DNA of 64,000 bases from Bergeyella cardium (lineage in GTDB: Bacteria > Bacteroidota > Bacteroidia > Flavobacteriales > Weeksellaceae): the NCBI RefSeq assembly GCF_003614945.1, contig NZ_QYCZ01000001.1, positions 1,506,001 to 1,570,000 on the forward strand, given 5' to 3'. Positions 18,051 to 27,167 of the stretch are shown one piece after another. The position numbers and the translations under genes were made by a program. Each line of letters begins with the position of its first letter. Positions within the stretch are counted from its first letter, which is position 1. The notes beneath the pieces are model-generated. The model was given only the letters and a program-made list of their open reading frames with translations. It had not been told where the DNA came from and searched no databases.

Positions 18051-19553
18051 TTAGTTCATTTTAGGTAAGGTGAGATAGATGTACTCGATAGAGCTATCTA
18101 CCATATTCAGTACAGGCTGAGGATAGACTCCCATCACGATAACAAATACCGAAAGCGTAGCCAAAACGATGAGTTCTACACCCGAAATATCCTTAGCGGT
18201 AGCCAGCACCTCATCATTCCCCTTGCCAAACATTGTCTTAGCATAAAACCTCAGTAGATAGGCTGCTGCTAAAATAACCGTAATACCTGCAATAACTCCC
18301 ATAAGGGCATTATAATCAAATACAGATTTTATAAGGATAAACTCACCGATAAAACCATTGGTGAGCGGTACGCCCAGTGAGCCGAAAAGGATAATCATAA
18401 ACACAACAGCGAACTTCGGTGCTACCCTTGCAAAGCCACCCATTTGATTAATATCTCTTGTATTAAACCTTTTGTAGAGGATATCTGCACAGTAGAAAAG
18501 CCCTACCACATTTAAACCGTGAGCAAAAGCCATTACCATAGCTCCCTCGCCTCCTTCAGTAGTAAAGTTTCCATTGGCACTCAGTATGGCAGAAGCAAAA
18601 AGCCCCGCCGTTAATAAACCGATATGCGAAAGAGAGGAGAAAGCAATAATCCTCTTGGCATCGTTTTGTACGATTGCGATTAAAGCACCATAGAGCACTC
18701 CAATGACCGCTAAGACCACAACGATACCCCCAGAAACACCTGCAATAGCATCTGGTGTAATCGGTAAAAGATACCTAAGCACACCGAATACCGCCATCTT
18801 TAGCATAATCCCCGAGAGGAGCATAGAACCCTGAGTAGGTGAATAAGTATAGGTATCCGCCTGCCAAGAATGGAAAGGAAATACAGGTAGCTTCACTGCA
18901 AAAGCAAAGAAGATAAACCAGAATACCAAGTTCTGCTGATTGATATCAAGAGTAGTATTATACAAATCTGTAAGAGCAAAAGATGCTGTATCAGGGAGCG
19001 CATAAAGATATACCAAACCCGCTAACATAAAGAGAGACCCCACAAATGTAAATACGAAAAACTTGGTTGTAAAACGGGGATTCTTATCTGCCTGCCCCCA
19101 TATACCTGCAATAAACCAGATAGGGATTAAGGTAATCTCCCAGAAAGCATAGAAAATAATTCCATCTAATGCTGTGAAAACTCCCACTAAACCAAACTGC
19201 ATTAATAAAATCAGCGCATAGAAAGAGTTCCTGTATGATTTTTCTTCATTAAAAGAAGAAAGGATAATAAGCGGAACGAGGATATTGGTAAGGAGGAGCA
19301 TAAGCATACTCATTCCATCAATACCGAAATGTATGCTGCTTTTTATGAAGTTAGACCACGGATACTGGATTTCATATTGCAGTGCTGAATCTACCGTAGG
19401 AGTAGCATCAAAGCTGCAAAGCATACAAAAGCTGAGAACTAACTGAACGAGAGCTATACCCAAAGCAAAATACTTAGCGGCTGCATTTTTAGACGCGAAA
19501 ATAAATCCTGAACCTATAAGAGGTATGAGTAGTAATGCTAATAACTGATACAT
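18051..19553 (-). CDS. nuoM: NADH-quinone oxidoreductase subunit M
   Basis: Second antiporter-like proton-pumping subunit of complex I. It has 500 residues and about 14 helices. Family landmarks are FYAFWEITLIPIWFIAGIWG (the conserved Glu in a membrane helix), KLPVFPFHSWQADTYTYSPT, and KRIIAFSSLSHIGLLTAGLF. Relative to E. coli NuoM, one loop contains a threonine-rich NTTL region without known meaning. It starts 2 nt after nuoL, indicating translational coupling. Confidence 0.96.
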   Translation of the reverse strand: MYQLLALLLIPLIGSGFIFASKNAAAKYFALGIALVQLVLSFCMLCSFDATPTVDSALQYEIQYPWSNFIKSSIHFGIDGMSMLMLLLTNILVPLIILSSFNEEKSYRNSFYALILLMQFGLVGVFTALDGIIFYAFWEITLIPIWFIAGIWGQADKNPRFTTKFFVFTFVGSLFMLAGLVYLYALPDTASFALTDLYNTTLDINQQNLVFWFIFFAFAVKLPVFPFHSWQADTYTYSPTQGSMLLSGIMLKMAVFGVLRYLLPITPDAIAGVSGGIVVVLAVIGVLYGALIAIVQNDAKRIIAFSSLSHIGLLTAGLFASAILSANGNFTTEGGEGAMVMAFAHGLNVVGLFYCADILYKRFNTRDINQMGGFARVAPKFAVVFMIILFGSLGVPLTNGFIGEFILIKSVFDYNALMGVIAGITVILAAAYLLRFYAKTMFGKGNDEVLATAKDISGVELIVLATLSVFVIVMGVYPQPVLNMVDSSIEYIYLTLPKMN

Positions 19554-19555
19554 TA

Positions 19556-21460
19556 TTATAGTAAAAAGTTAATAATTAATATAATTCCTACTGCCAATGC
19601 CATAATCAGCAGATAGTTCTCCACATTTCCATTTTGGAATTTCTTCATCGCTCTACCAGAGTCCTCTGCTCCATCTCCTATAAACTGAGCGGTAGAGTCT
19701 AAAATATTTTTATCAAAAGCCCTTAGAACCTTACCTAAACCTTCGGCTGTTTTTACAAAGAGAGCATTATAGATTTTATTGTCATACAAGGTCTTTGCGG
19801 AAAGTTTTTCCCAACCTGAATACTCAGCAAGAGGGAGTTTGGCTTTATTTACATAGATATTTCTCACAATAAACCATACAGTAAAGAACATTATAATGGT
19901 AAGGGATAAGAGAAGCATCTCCGTTGTGAAATCTACTGCTAAAACAGAGGTTTCGTGCAGACTTTTGCCCTGCTCAGTAATGATTGGGCTCAGCCACTGA
20001 TTGAGGAAAGAGAAATGACCGTGCCCTACAAAGTGAGGGAGATTAAAGAAACCTCCAAATACCGAAAGCACTGCTAAAACGATTAAAGGTAAAGTCATAT
20101 TTAAAGGGCTCTCGTGCAGGTGATGCTTCTGCTCCTCCGAGCCTCTAAAATCCCCATAAAAAGTAAGGTAATATAATCTGAACATATAAGTAGCCGTAAC
20201 CGCTGCAAGCACAAAGAGTATAACCCAGAATGCTGGATTCTTAGCAAATGCTGCGATAAGGATTTCATCTTTTGAAATCATACCAGAGAATAGCGGCATA
20301 CCAGAGATTGCCAAGGTCCCGATAAGGAATGTCCAATGGGTAACAGGGATATACTTTCTTAAACCACCCATATACCTCATATCTTGCTCTCCGCTCATTG
20401 CGTGGATTACAGAACCAGAACCGAGAAAGAGCAACGCTTTAAAGAATGCGTGCGTCATCACATGGAACATCGCTGTAGTATAAGCCCCTAAGCCCAATGC
20501 TACAAACATAAACCCAAGCTGAGAAACGGTAGAATATGCCAAGACTTTCTTAATATCATTCTGCCTTAGAGCGTAGAACCCAGCTAATGCTGCCGTTAGA
20601 AGACCAATAAGCAGTATTATATCTTGCACAGATGGCGCCAGCGTATAAAGGAAATTTGAACGAACGATGAGGTAAATACCCGCAGTAACCATCGTAGCAG
20701 CGTGGATAAGCGCCGATACAGGAGTAGGCCCCGCCATCGCATCAGGGAGCCAAGTGTAAAGAGGTACTTGTGCCGATTTACCCACCGCACCGATAAATAA
20801 ACTCAGTGTAATGAAGATAATTATAGTGCTGTCCATTCCAAATACACCTGCATTATTGGCTACACTGATATAGTCCAAAGAATTTGTCTGCTGAGCGATA
20901 AGAAAAATCCCTATGAGCAAACCTAAATCCCCAATACGGTTCATTATAAATGCCTTTCTCGCTGCTTTACCATACTCCCAGTTTTGAAACCAAAAACCAA
21001 TTAAGAGATAGGAGCAAACACCTACACCTTCCCAGCCGATGAAGAGAATGAGGTAATTAGACCCCATTACCAAAAGGAGCATTGAGAAGATGAAAAGGTT
21101 GAGATAAGTAAAGAATTTATAAAATCCTGTATCGTGGCTCATATAACCGATAGAATAAAGGTGGATAAGCGAACCGATACCCGTGATAATCATCACCATC
21201 ATCAGAGAAAGCTGGTCAATCTGGAAACCGAAATTCACCTGCATACCATTTACTCTGAACCATTCAAAAGTCTTTACTATTACGGGTTGGCTATCAGAAT
21301 CAAAGTTGAGAAACAGGCTTACTGCTATACAAAATGAAGAAAAAACCGCTAAAGTCGCTATACTCCCCACTAAAACCTTTGGAAGGTATTTCCCAAAAAA
21401 TCCATTGAAAAGGAAACCTATAAGCGGCAGTAATATGATAGTATAAATTAAATTTTCCAT
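19556..21460 (-). CDS. nuoL: NADH-quinone oxidoreductase subunit L
   Basis: Distal proton-pumping subunit of complex I, with the long lateral helix at its C terminus. It has 634 residues. Conserved pieces include FIGWEGVGVCSYLLIGFW, APLYTW-type segment KSAQVPLYTWLPDAMAGPTP, SALIHAATMVTAGIYL, and HVMTHAFFKALLFLGSG. The C-terminal part from about residue 480 is consistent with the lateral helix and final membrane anchor. It starts 6 nt after nuoK and runs into nuoM. Confidence 0.97.
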   Translation of the reverse strand: MENLIYTIILLPLIGFLFNGFFGKYLPKVLVGSIATLAVFSSFCIAVSLFLNFDSDSQPVIVKTFEWFRVNGMQVNFGFQIDQLSLMMVMIITGIGSLIHLYSIGYMSHDTGFYKFFTYLNLFIFSMLLLVMGSNYLILFIGWEGVGVCSYLLIGFWFQNWEYGKAARKAFIMNRIGDLGLLIGIFLIAQQTNSLDYISVANNAGVFGMDSTIIIFITLSLFIGAVGKSAQVPLYTWLPDAMAGPTPVSALIHAATMVTAGIYLIVRSNFLYTLAPSVQDIILLIGLLTAALAGFYALRQNDIKKVLAYSTVSQLGFMFVALGLGAYTTAMFHVMTHAFFKALLFLGSGSVIHAMSGEQDMRYMGGLRKYIPVTHWTFLIGTLAISGMPLFSGMISKDEILIAAFAKNPAFWVILFVLAAVTATYMFRLYYLTFYGDFRGSEEQKHHLHESPLNMTLPLIVLAVLSVFGGFFNLPHFVGHGHFSFLNQWLSPIITEQGKSLHETSVLAVDFTTEMLLLSLTIIMFFTVWFIVRNIYVNKAKLPLAEYSGWEKLSAKTLYDNKIYNALFVKTAEGLGKVLRAFDKNILDSTAQFIGDGAEDSGRAMKKFQNGNVENYLLIMALAVGIILIINFLL

Positions 21461-21466
21461 TCCTTA

Positions 21467-21793
21467 TTATCCCTTTAATTTATTTAAAATACTCACATCT
21501 ACAGATTTTGTATTACGATAAATCATTGCAATGATAGCCAAACCTACTGCTACTTCCGCAGCTGCTACTACCATAATGAAGAATACCAGTATCTGCCCAT
21601 CTCCATTTCCTTTGTATGCAGAAAAAGCTGCTAAGAGAAGATTTACGGAATTGAGCATAAGCTCTACACAACCTAAAATAATGATTGCATTTTTCCTGAG
21701 TAGTACACCCAGCACTCCCAAGCAAAACAAAACTGTACTCAGCACAATAAAGTTCTCCAAAGGAACACTTTGTATAAAAGTATTTGCTTCCAT
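21467..21793 (-). CDS. nuoK: NADH-quinone oxidoreductase subunit K
   Basis: Small membrane subunit of complex I near the quinone end of the proton path. It has 108 residues and three helices. The conserved glutamates are present in LGCVELMLNSVNLLL (helix 2) and AAAEVAVGLAIIAMIYRN. It lies 6 nt after nuoJ and 6 nt before nuoL, within the operon. Confidence 0.95.
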   Translation of the reverse strand: MEANTFIQSVPLENFIVLSTVLFCLGVLGVLLRKNAIIILGCVELMLNSVNLLLAAFSAYKGNGDGQILVFFIMVVAAAEVAVGLAIIAMIYRNTKSVDVSILNKLKG

Positions 21794-21799
21794 AATATC

Positions 21800-22294
21800 T
21801 TATAAATCTCTTTTACCAATTAATACTGAACCTACAATACCTGCCAGAATAAGAATTGAAGCAAGCTCAAACGGGAGGACATATTCATTAAACAAAAGCC
21901 CACCAAGATTTTTTGTAAGCCCTACTGAATAATCTACATCCTGTGCTACTGCACCTGTTTTCAAGCCTCTATAAGCCCCAAGCATACCGATGAAAAGTAT
22001 CCCACTGGCAATAATCCCAATGAATTTATTGATGCTCTTCTTTCTACTTTCATCCTGATTGTTTAAGTTGAGCATCATTAATATATAGAGGAATAAAACC
22101 ATAATAGCCCCTGCATATACCATTATCTGAACAATTCCCAAGAACTGTGCATTGAGTAATACATACAAGCCTGCTATTGAGAAAAAAGTAACGATGAGCG
22201 AAAGTAAAGAATACAACGGATTCTTTGCGAATACGAAATAAACCGCACTACAAAGCGCTACTCCCGATACCAAATAGAAAAGAAATTGCTCCAT
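21800..22294 (-). CDS. nuoJ: NADH-quinone oxidoreductase subunit J
   Basis: Membrane subunit of complex I that contributes the pi-bulge helix linking quinone reduction to proton movement. It has 164 residues and five helices. The hallmark NAQFLGIVQIMVYAGAIMVL is clear, followed by FLYILMMLNL. The start codon overlaps the last base of nuoI (22294), so translation is coupled. Confidence 0.95.
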   Translation of the reverse strand: MEQFLFYLVSGVALCSAVYFVFAKNPLYSLLSLIVTFFSIAGLYVLLNAQFLGIVQIMVYAGAIMVLFLYILMMLNLNNQDESRKKSINKFIGIIASGILFIGMLGAYRGLKTGAVAQDVDYSVGLTKNLGGLLFNEYVLPFELASILILAGIVGSVLIGKRDL

Positions 22295-22845
22295 TACTTC
22301 TTTAATTTTAAAAAGTTTCTTTGTTTTTCACTTTGTCTTTCAGACACATCTATTCTGTCATCCATAGATTCTAAGAGTTTTTCCTTACCATAGATAAATG
22401 AGCCTCTATTGTTCTCTGGCTCTACAAGGCGATCGGTAAGGTAGATTGCAGATTTAGGGCAAGCCTCCTCGCAGAGACCGCAGAAAATACATCTAATCAT
22501 ATTGATTTCGTAAGTAGCTGCATATTTTTCTTCTCTGTAAAGGTGCTTTTCATCTTTCGTACGCTCTGCTGCCGTCATTGTAATGGCCTCTGCCGGGCAA
22601 GCCACAGCACAAAGTCCACAAGCGGTACATCTCTCCCTACCCTCATCATCTCTTTTGAGGACATGGCGACCTCTCCAAACCTTAGCACGAGGCTTTTCTT
22701 CATCAGGATAAGATACACTGCCTGGCTTTTTAAACATATGCTTCAATGTAATACCCATCCCCTGAATAATTGCAGGGAGATAGATACTCTCACTGAAAGT
22801 CATTTTTTTATTAGAGACAACCTTAGATCTATTGGTTAATTTCAT
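22294..22845 (-). CDS. nuoI: NADH-quinone oxidoreductase subunit I
   Basis: Ferredoxin-like subunit carrying clusters N6a and N6b in the peripheral arm of complex I. It has 183 residues. The two [4Fe-4S] motifs are CTACGLCAVACPAEAI and CIFCGLCEEACPKSAI. The amphipathic N terminus (IIQGMGITLKHMFKKPG) attaches to the membrane arm. The exact start among the early codons is not certain; the ATG at 22845 is the longest, and a second ATG lies 14 codons downstream. Confidence 0.95.
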   Translation of the reverse strand: MKLTNRSKVVSNKKMTFSESIYLPAIIQGMGITLKHMFKKPGSVSYPDEEKPRAKVWRGRHVLKRDDEGRERCTACGLCAVACPAEAITMTAAERTKDEKHLYREEKYAATYEINMIRCIFCGLCEEACPKSAIYLTDRLVEPENNRGSFIYGKEKLLESMDDRIDVSERQSEKQRNFLKLKK

Positions 22846-22922
22846 TTCTTCTTTATGTTTTAGCTAAAAGTATAAATCCCATTAGCTCTTAAATTCTAAA
22901 CTATTCTATTAAATCTCTACTA

Positions 22923-23987
22923 TTAGTTATTAAATAATAATATGATAGCGCCTGTTATCAATAGGTTTATCAATCCGAAAGGGATTAATTTTTTCCAACC
23001 GAGATGCATTAGCTGATCGTATCTGAATCTTGGAATCGTCCATCTAATCCACATAAAGAGGAATATTCCAAAGAATACTTTTATAAGGAAAGAGACAATG
23101 CTGAAAACTCCCGCTACATTTTCTCCCCAGTTTTCTGCTACCCAGTCTATACCAGGATAATTGTACCCACCGAAGAACAGCACAGCGATAAGGGCATTTG
23201 AGATAAACATATTTACATACTCACCAAACATATAAAGCCCTAATTTCATTGATGAATATTCGGTAGAATACCCTGTAACCAATTCGGATTCGCACTCTGG
23301 CAAGTCAAACGGGTGTCTGTTGGTCTCCGCAAGTGCAGCGATAAGGAATATAAGAAAAGCAAAAGGCTGATAGAAAATATTCCAGTTTATCCCTGAAACT
23401 TCTGGTACAATGCCCCAAAGTTTCCCGTGCGTCTGTTGCTCTACAATTACTTTTAAATCCAATGAACCGCTCATCATTATAATCGCTAAAAGCGCAAGCC
23501 CCATTGCTAATTCATAAGAAATCATCTGCGAACTCGCACGGATAGCTCCGATAAGCGAGTATTTATTATTTGAAGCCCAGCCCCCAAGCATCATTCCATA
23601 TACAGATACAGAGGCTAATCCTAAAATATAAAGAACCCCGATATCAATATTGGCTACTTGTAAATCAAAAGACTCTCCAGCAATATTTATCGTGCTTCCC
23701 CAAGGGATAACCGCCCCTGTAAGCAATGATAAAAACATTACGATAGAAGGACCGATAACGAATAAAAACCGCTCTGCATTGTCTGGCGTAAAGTCCTCCT
23801 TAAAGAAGAACTTCCCTCCATCAGCTAAGGGTTGCAAAAGTCCGAAAGGTCCTGCTTTATTAGGTCCTATCCTGTCCTGCATTACGGCTGCTACTTTTCT
23901 TTCTGCCCAAGTAGAATATGCTGCTACTGTAAGAGATAGAAGGAATAAAGCTAAGACTAATATGATTTTAAATGTAATTAATTCCAC
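22923..23987 (-). CDS. nuoH: NADH-quinone oxidoreductase subunit H
   Basis: Membrane subunit of complex I that forms the quinone chamber with NuoB and NuoD. It has 354 residues and eight or nine helices. Family landmarks are AYSTWAERKVAAVMQDRIGP, GPFGLLQPLADGGKFFFKED, ETNRHPFDLPECESELVTGY and WIRWTIPRFRYDQLMHLGWK. It starts 38 nt after nuoG. Confidence 0.96.
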   Translation of the reverse strand: MELITFKIILVLALFLLSLTVAAYSTWAERKVAAVMQDRIGPNKAGPFGLLQPLADGGKFFFKEDFTPDNAERFLFVIGPSIVMFLSLLTGAVIPWGSTINIAGESFDLQVANIDIGVLYILGLASVSVYGMMLGGWASNNKYSLIGAIRASSQMISYELAMGLALLAIIMMSGSLDLKVIVEQQTHGKLWGIVPEVSGINWNIFYQPFAFLIFLIAALAETNRHPFDLPECESELVTGYSTEYSSMKLGLYMFGEYVNMFISNALIAVLFFGGYNYPGIDWVAENWGENVAGVFSIVSFLIKVFFGIFLFMWIRWTIPRFRYDQLMHLGWKKLIPFGLINLLITGAIILLFNN

Positions 23988-24025
23988 TTTTATAAAATTA
24001 AATTTTACTAAGATTCGGTGAATAA

Positions 24026-25045
24026 CTATCCATTACTGGTTTCCTTTTTATCAGGAGACCCTATTTTATTTTGGTTGAAATGATTCCAAAGGTTGGTTTG
24101 CTCCTTAGGCTGAGGCGTTTCATAGTGGTTGAGAGAGATAACGGAATGTCTCTCAATATTTCTTGGACCTTCTACCGTCCAGTACTTAAGATCTTTCTTA
24201 TGGAAACGGCAATCATCACAAATAAATTCTTCTACTTCTCCATATTTATCTTTTCTACCTGTAACACGAACGATTTCCTCACCTTTCATCCAGATAACGG
24301 CTTTTCCGCTACATTTATCGCAGTTGCAAGTAGCATTCATAGGTTTTGTAAACCATACACGGCTGGCAAAACGAGCCGTTCTATCTGTAAGTGCTCCCAC
24401 AGGACACACATCTATCACATTACCAATAAAATCATTTTCCAATGCTTTATTGAGATAAGTTCCTATTTCTGCATGCTCACCTCGGAACAGGATGCCGTGC
24501 TCTCTCTCTTCTGTAAGCTGATTTGCCAGTAAAACACATCTTGCACACAGAATACAGCGGTTCATATTCAGCTTGATATTCGGACCTATATCTTCTGCAT
24601 CAAAGGTTTTCTTTTCAAACTCCATTCGGCTATCGGAAAGACCGTGCTCATAGCTGAGGTCTTGCAAATGGCACTCCCCTGCCTGGTCGCAGACTGGGCA
24701 ATCAAGAGGGTGATGGATAAGCATAAATTCGGTAACCGCTTTTCTCGCCTCCTGAGTTCTTTCAGAGGTAAGGTTTTTCACTTCCATACCATCCATTACG
24801 GCTGTACGGCAACTTGCTACCAATTTAGGCATAGGTCGTGGATCTGCTTCGGAACCTTTTGAAACCTCTACGAGGCAGGTTCTACATCTTCCTCCACTAT
24901 GTTCAAGTTTGCTATAATAACACATCGCTGGCGGTACAGACTTACCACCTATCTGTCTTGCCGCTTCTATAATCGTAGTCCCTGGCAAAACTTCCGTAGT
25001 CTGTCCATCAATGGTTATTTTAAACTTTTTTACTTCTTCGCTCAT
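24026..25045 (-). CDS. nuoG: Short NuoG: Fe-S subunit of complex I lacking the molybdopterin-like domain
   Basis: Electron-wire subunit of complex I. It keeps the [2Fe-2S] domain (CYYSKLEHSGGRCRTC), the His-Cys cluster (HPLDCPVCDQAGECHLQ), the [4Fe-4S] site (CILCARCVLL, CPVGALT) and the N-terminal iron-sulfur module of the molybdopterin family (CNCDKCSGKAVIW, FICDDCRF). At 339 residues it stops there, whereas E. coli NuoG is about 900 residues with a large molybdopterin-like domain. The frame ends cleanly and nuoH follows 38 nt later, with no downstream remnant, so this is a short form, not a fragment. Short forms are, as I recall, usual in Flavobacteriia. Confidence 0.93.
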   Translation of the reverse strand: MSEEVKKFKITIDGQTTEVLPGTTIIEAARQIGGKSVPPAMCYYSKLEHSGGRCRTCLVEVSKGSEADPRPMPKLVASCRTAVMDGMEVKNLTSERTQEARKAVTEFMLIHHPLDCPVCDQAGECHLQDLSYEHGLSDSRMEFEKKTFDAEDIGPNIKLNMNRCILCARCVLLANQLTEEREHGILFRGEHAEIGTYLNKALENDFIGNVIDVCPVGALTDRTARFASRVWFTKPMNATCNCDKCSGKAVIWMKGEEIVRVTGRKDKYGEVEEFICDDCRFHKKDLKYWTVEGPRNIERHSVISLNHYETPQPKEQTNLWNHFNQNKIGSPDKKETSNG

Positions 25046-25139
25046 ATGATCAGCGTTAAAATTTTATTTATCAGCTCTTAAAATTAAACTTCTAAAAGCG
25101 TTTTAGTCTCTTCTTTTTTTTATCAATATTCTAATCCAC

Positions 25140-26492
25140 TTACTCGGCTGGCACTGGGATTGGGTCAGCATAATGCGCCAATCCGAATGGTTTTACCTTA
25201 GCCAGTTCAGGTGTTTTTACATAATATTCAAACTCATCTCGGAAATGCCTGATAGCCGCTGCCACAGGCCAAGCTGCTGCATCACCGAGAGGACAAATCG
25301 TATTACCTTCTATCTTTCTCTGGATATCCCAAAGTAAATCAATATCCTTCATCTCGCCTTCTCCATTTACTATTTTCTTCAAGATTCTGTAGAGCCAGCC
25401 TGTCCCCTCTCTACAAGGAGTACACTGCCCACAGCTCTCGTGATTATAAAATCTTGAAAGTGTCATCGTATGCTCTACAACCGACTGGTCTTCATCCAAT
25501 ACGATAAAACCTCCCGAACCCATCATCGTTCCCGTAGCAAAGCCACCATCGGAAAGAGATTCGTAGTTCATATATCTCGGCTCTCCTTTTATGGTTTTGA
25601 GCAATAGATTAGCTGGCAAGATAGGAACAGAACTTCCACCAGGTATGCAGGCTTTCAGCCTTTTTCCATTAGGAATACCTCCGCAATATTCATCGGAATA
25701 GATGAATTCTTCTACTGTAATGGTCATATCAATCTCATAAACACCAGGTTTATTGATATTACCACAAGCGGAAATCAGTTTCGTTCCTGTAGATCGCCCT
25801 ACACCTATTTTTGCATACTCAGCACCTGTCATATTAATAATAGGTACTACAGCAGCGATAGATTCTACATTATTTACTACAGTTGGTCTCTCCCAAAGCC
25901 CTTTTACAGCTGGGAATGGGGGTTTTAATCTCGGATTTCCTCTCTTACCTTCGAGGGATTCGAGGAGTGCCGTTTCCTCTCCACACACATATGCCCCAGC
26001 ACCTCTTTGCACATATATTTCCAAGTCAAAACCAGTTCCTAAGATATTTTTTCCTAAGAAACCAGCATTTCTTGCCTCTTCAATAGCGGCTTCCAGTATA
26101 TCTGGAATCCAAGAATACTCACCTCTTATATAGATGTAGGAAGCATTTGAACCCAAACAATAAGAAGCGATGATTATCCCTTCTATTAATATATGAGGAA
26201 TATGCTCCATCAGGTATCTGTCCTTAAAGGTACCGGGCTCAGACTCATCGGCATTTACCACCAAGTGTCTTGGTATTCCTTCGGGTTTTGCAAGGAAGCT
26301 CCACTTCATTCCTGTAGGGAAGCCCGCACCACCACGACCGCGAAGTCCAGAGGTTTTCACTTCCTCTAAAATCTCTTCGGGCGTCATTTTAAGAGCCTTC
26401 TCAGCGGCTTGATAACCGCCTTGCTTTCGATATACATCAAAATATCGAATTCCCTCTATGTGAGCATCTTTAAGTAAAAGTTTTTTACTCAT
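25140..26492 (-). CDS. nuoF: NADH-quinone oxidoreductase subunit F
   Basis: NADH-oxidising subunit of complex I, binding FMN and a [4Fe-4S] cluster. It has 450 residues. The FMN/NADH glycine-rich loop is GLRGRGGAGFPTGMKWSF, the second site is YICGEETALLESLEG-like (AYVCGEETALLESLEGKRG), and the cluster cysteines are in ESCGQCTPCREGTGW and later NTICPLGDA. A 94-nt gap separates it from nuoG. Confidence 0.96.
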   Translation of the reverse strand: MSKKLLLKDAHIEGIRYFDVYRKQGGYQAAEKALKMTPEEILEEVKTSGLRGRGGAGFPTGMKWSFLAKPEGIPRHLVVNADESEPGTFKDRYLMEHIPHILIEGIIIASYCLGSNASYIYIRGEYSWIPDILEAAIEEARNAGFLGKNILGTGFDLEIYVQRGAGAYVCGEETALLESLEGKRGNPRLKPPFPAVKGLWERPTVVNNVESIAAVVPIINMTGAEYAKIGVGRSTGTKLISACGNINKPGVYEIDMTITVEEFIYSDEYCGGIPNGKRLKACIPGGSSVPILPANLLLKTIKGEPRYMNYESLSDGGFATGTMMGSGGFIVLDEDQSVVEHTMTLSRFYNHESCGQCTPCREGTGWLYRILKKIVNGEGEMKDIDLLWDIQRKIEGNTICPLGDAAAWPVAAAIRHFRDEFEYYVKTPELAKVKPFGLAHYADPIPVPAE

Positions 26493-26584
26493 TTGTCTAT
26501 TAAATTTTGTAAGTATCTAAAATAGCTTACACTTAATTATTCAACTTTATTTCAATTACTCTCTCTTCAAGAGTATTTTTATTT

Positions 26585-27097
26585 TTAATCCAAAGCTATG
26601 GCTCCCTGTCGGCAAAGCTCAAGGATTTCATCTACTTTCTCTATGGTCAAGTTCTCGTGATAAAACTTACCGAGTTGCATCATTGGTGCATAGCCACACG
26701 CACCGAGGCATTCCGCAGGTTTTAATGTAAATAGCCCATCTTCGGTAGTCTCACCATCTTTTATATTGAGCTTTGTGCGGATATGGTCGAGAATTTTCTC
26801 ACTCCCTCTCGTCATACAAGGGCCTGTACGGCATACTTCCAATACATATTTACCTACGGGCTGCATATTAAACATCGTATAGAAAGTTGCCACTTCATAT
26901 ACTTCAATAGGTTTTATGTCTAATAAGCTCGCCACATAATCCATTACAGGGACATCTAACCAGCCTCCAAATTCTTTCTGTGCAATATGGAGAATGGGGA
27001 TGAGAGCAGATTTCTGCCTTCCCTCTGGGTACCTTGCGATAATTTTCTTTACCTGCTCTAAGGTTTCAGGTTTGAAAGTTATTATTTTTTCGCTCAT
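26585..27097 (-). CDS. nuoE: NADH-quinone oxidoreductase subunit E
   Basis: Thioredoxin-fold [2Fe-2S] subunit next to NuoF in the NADH module of complex I. It has 170 residues. The four cluster cysteines are in CRTGPCMTRG and CLGACGYAPM. An N-terminal helical part precedes them (GRQKSALIPILHIAQKEFGG). It sits between nuoD (70 nt) and nuoF (92 nt). Confidence 0.95.
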   Translation of the reverse strand: MSEKIITFKPETLEQVKKIIARYPEGRQKSALIPILHIAQKEFGGWLDVPVMDYVASLLDIKPIEVYEVATFYTMFNMQPVGKYVLEVCRTGPCMTRGSEKILDHIRTKLNIKDGETTEDGLFTLKPAECLGACGYAPMMQLGKFYHENLTIEKVDEILELCRQGAIALD

Positions 27098-27167
27098 TTT
27101 CTTTTGCTTTTTTTCAGGTAGTTTGTCTCTGCCTTTTTTATCTTAAATTTTATTTGTTGAGCCAGAT

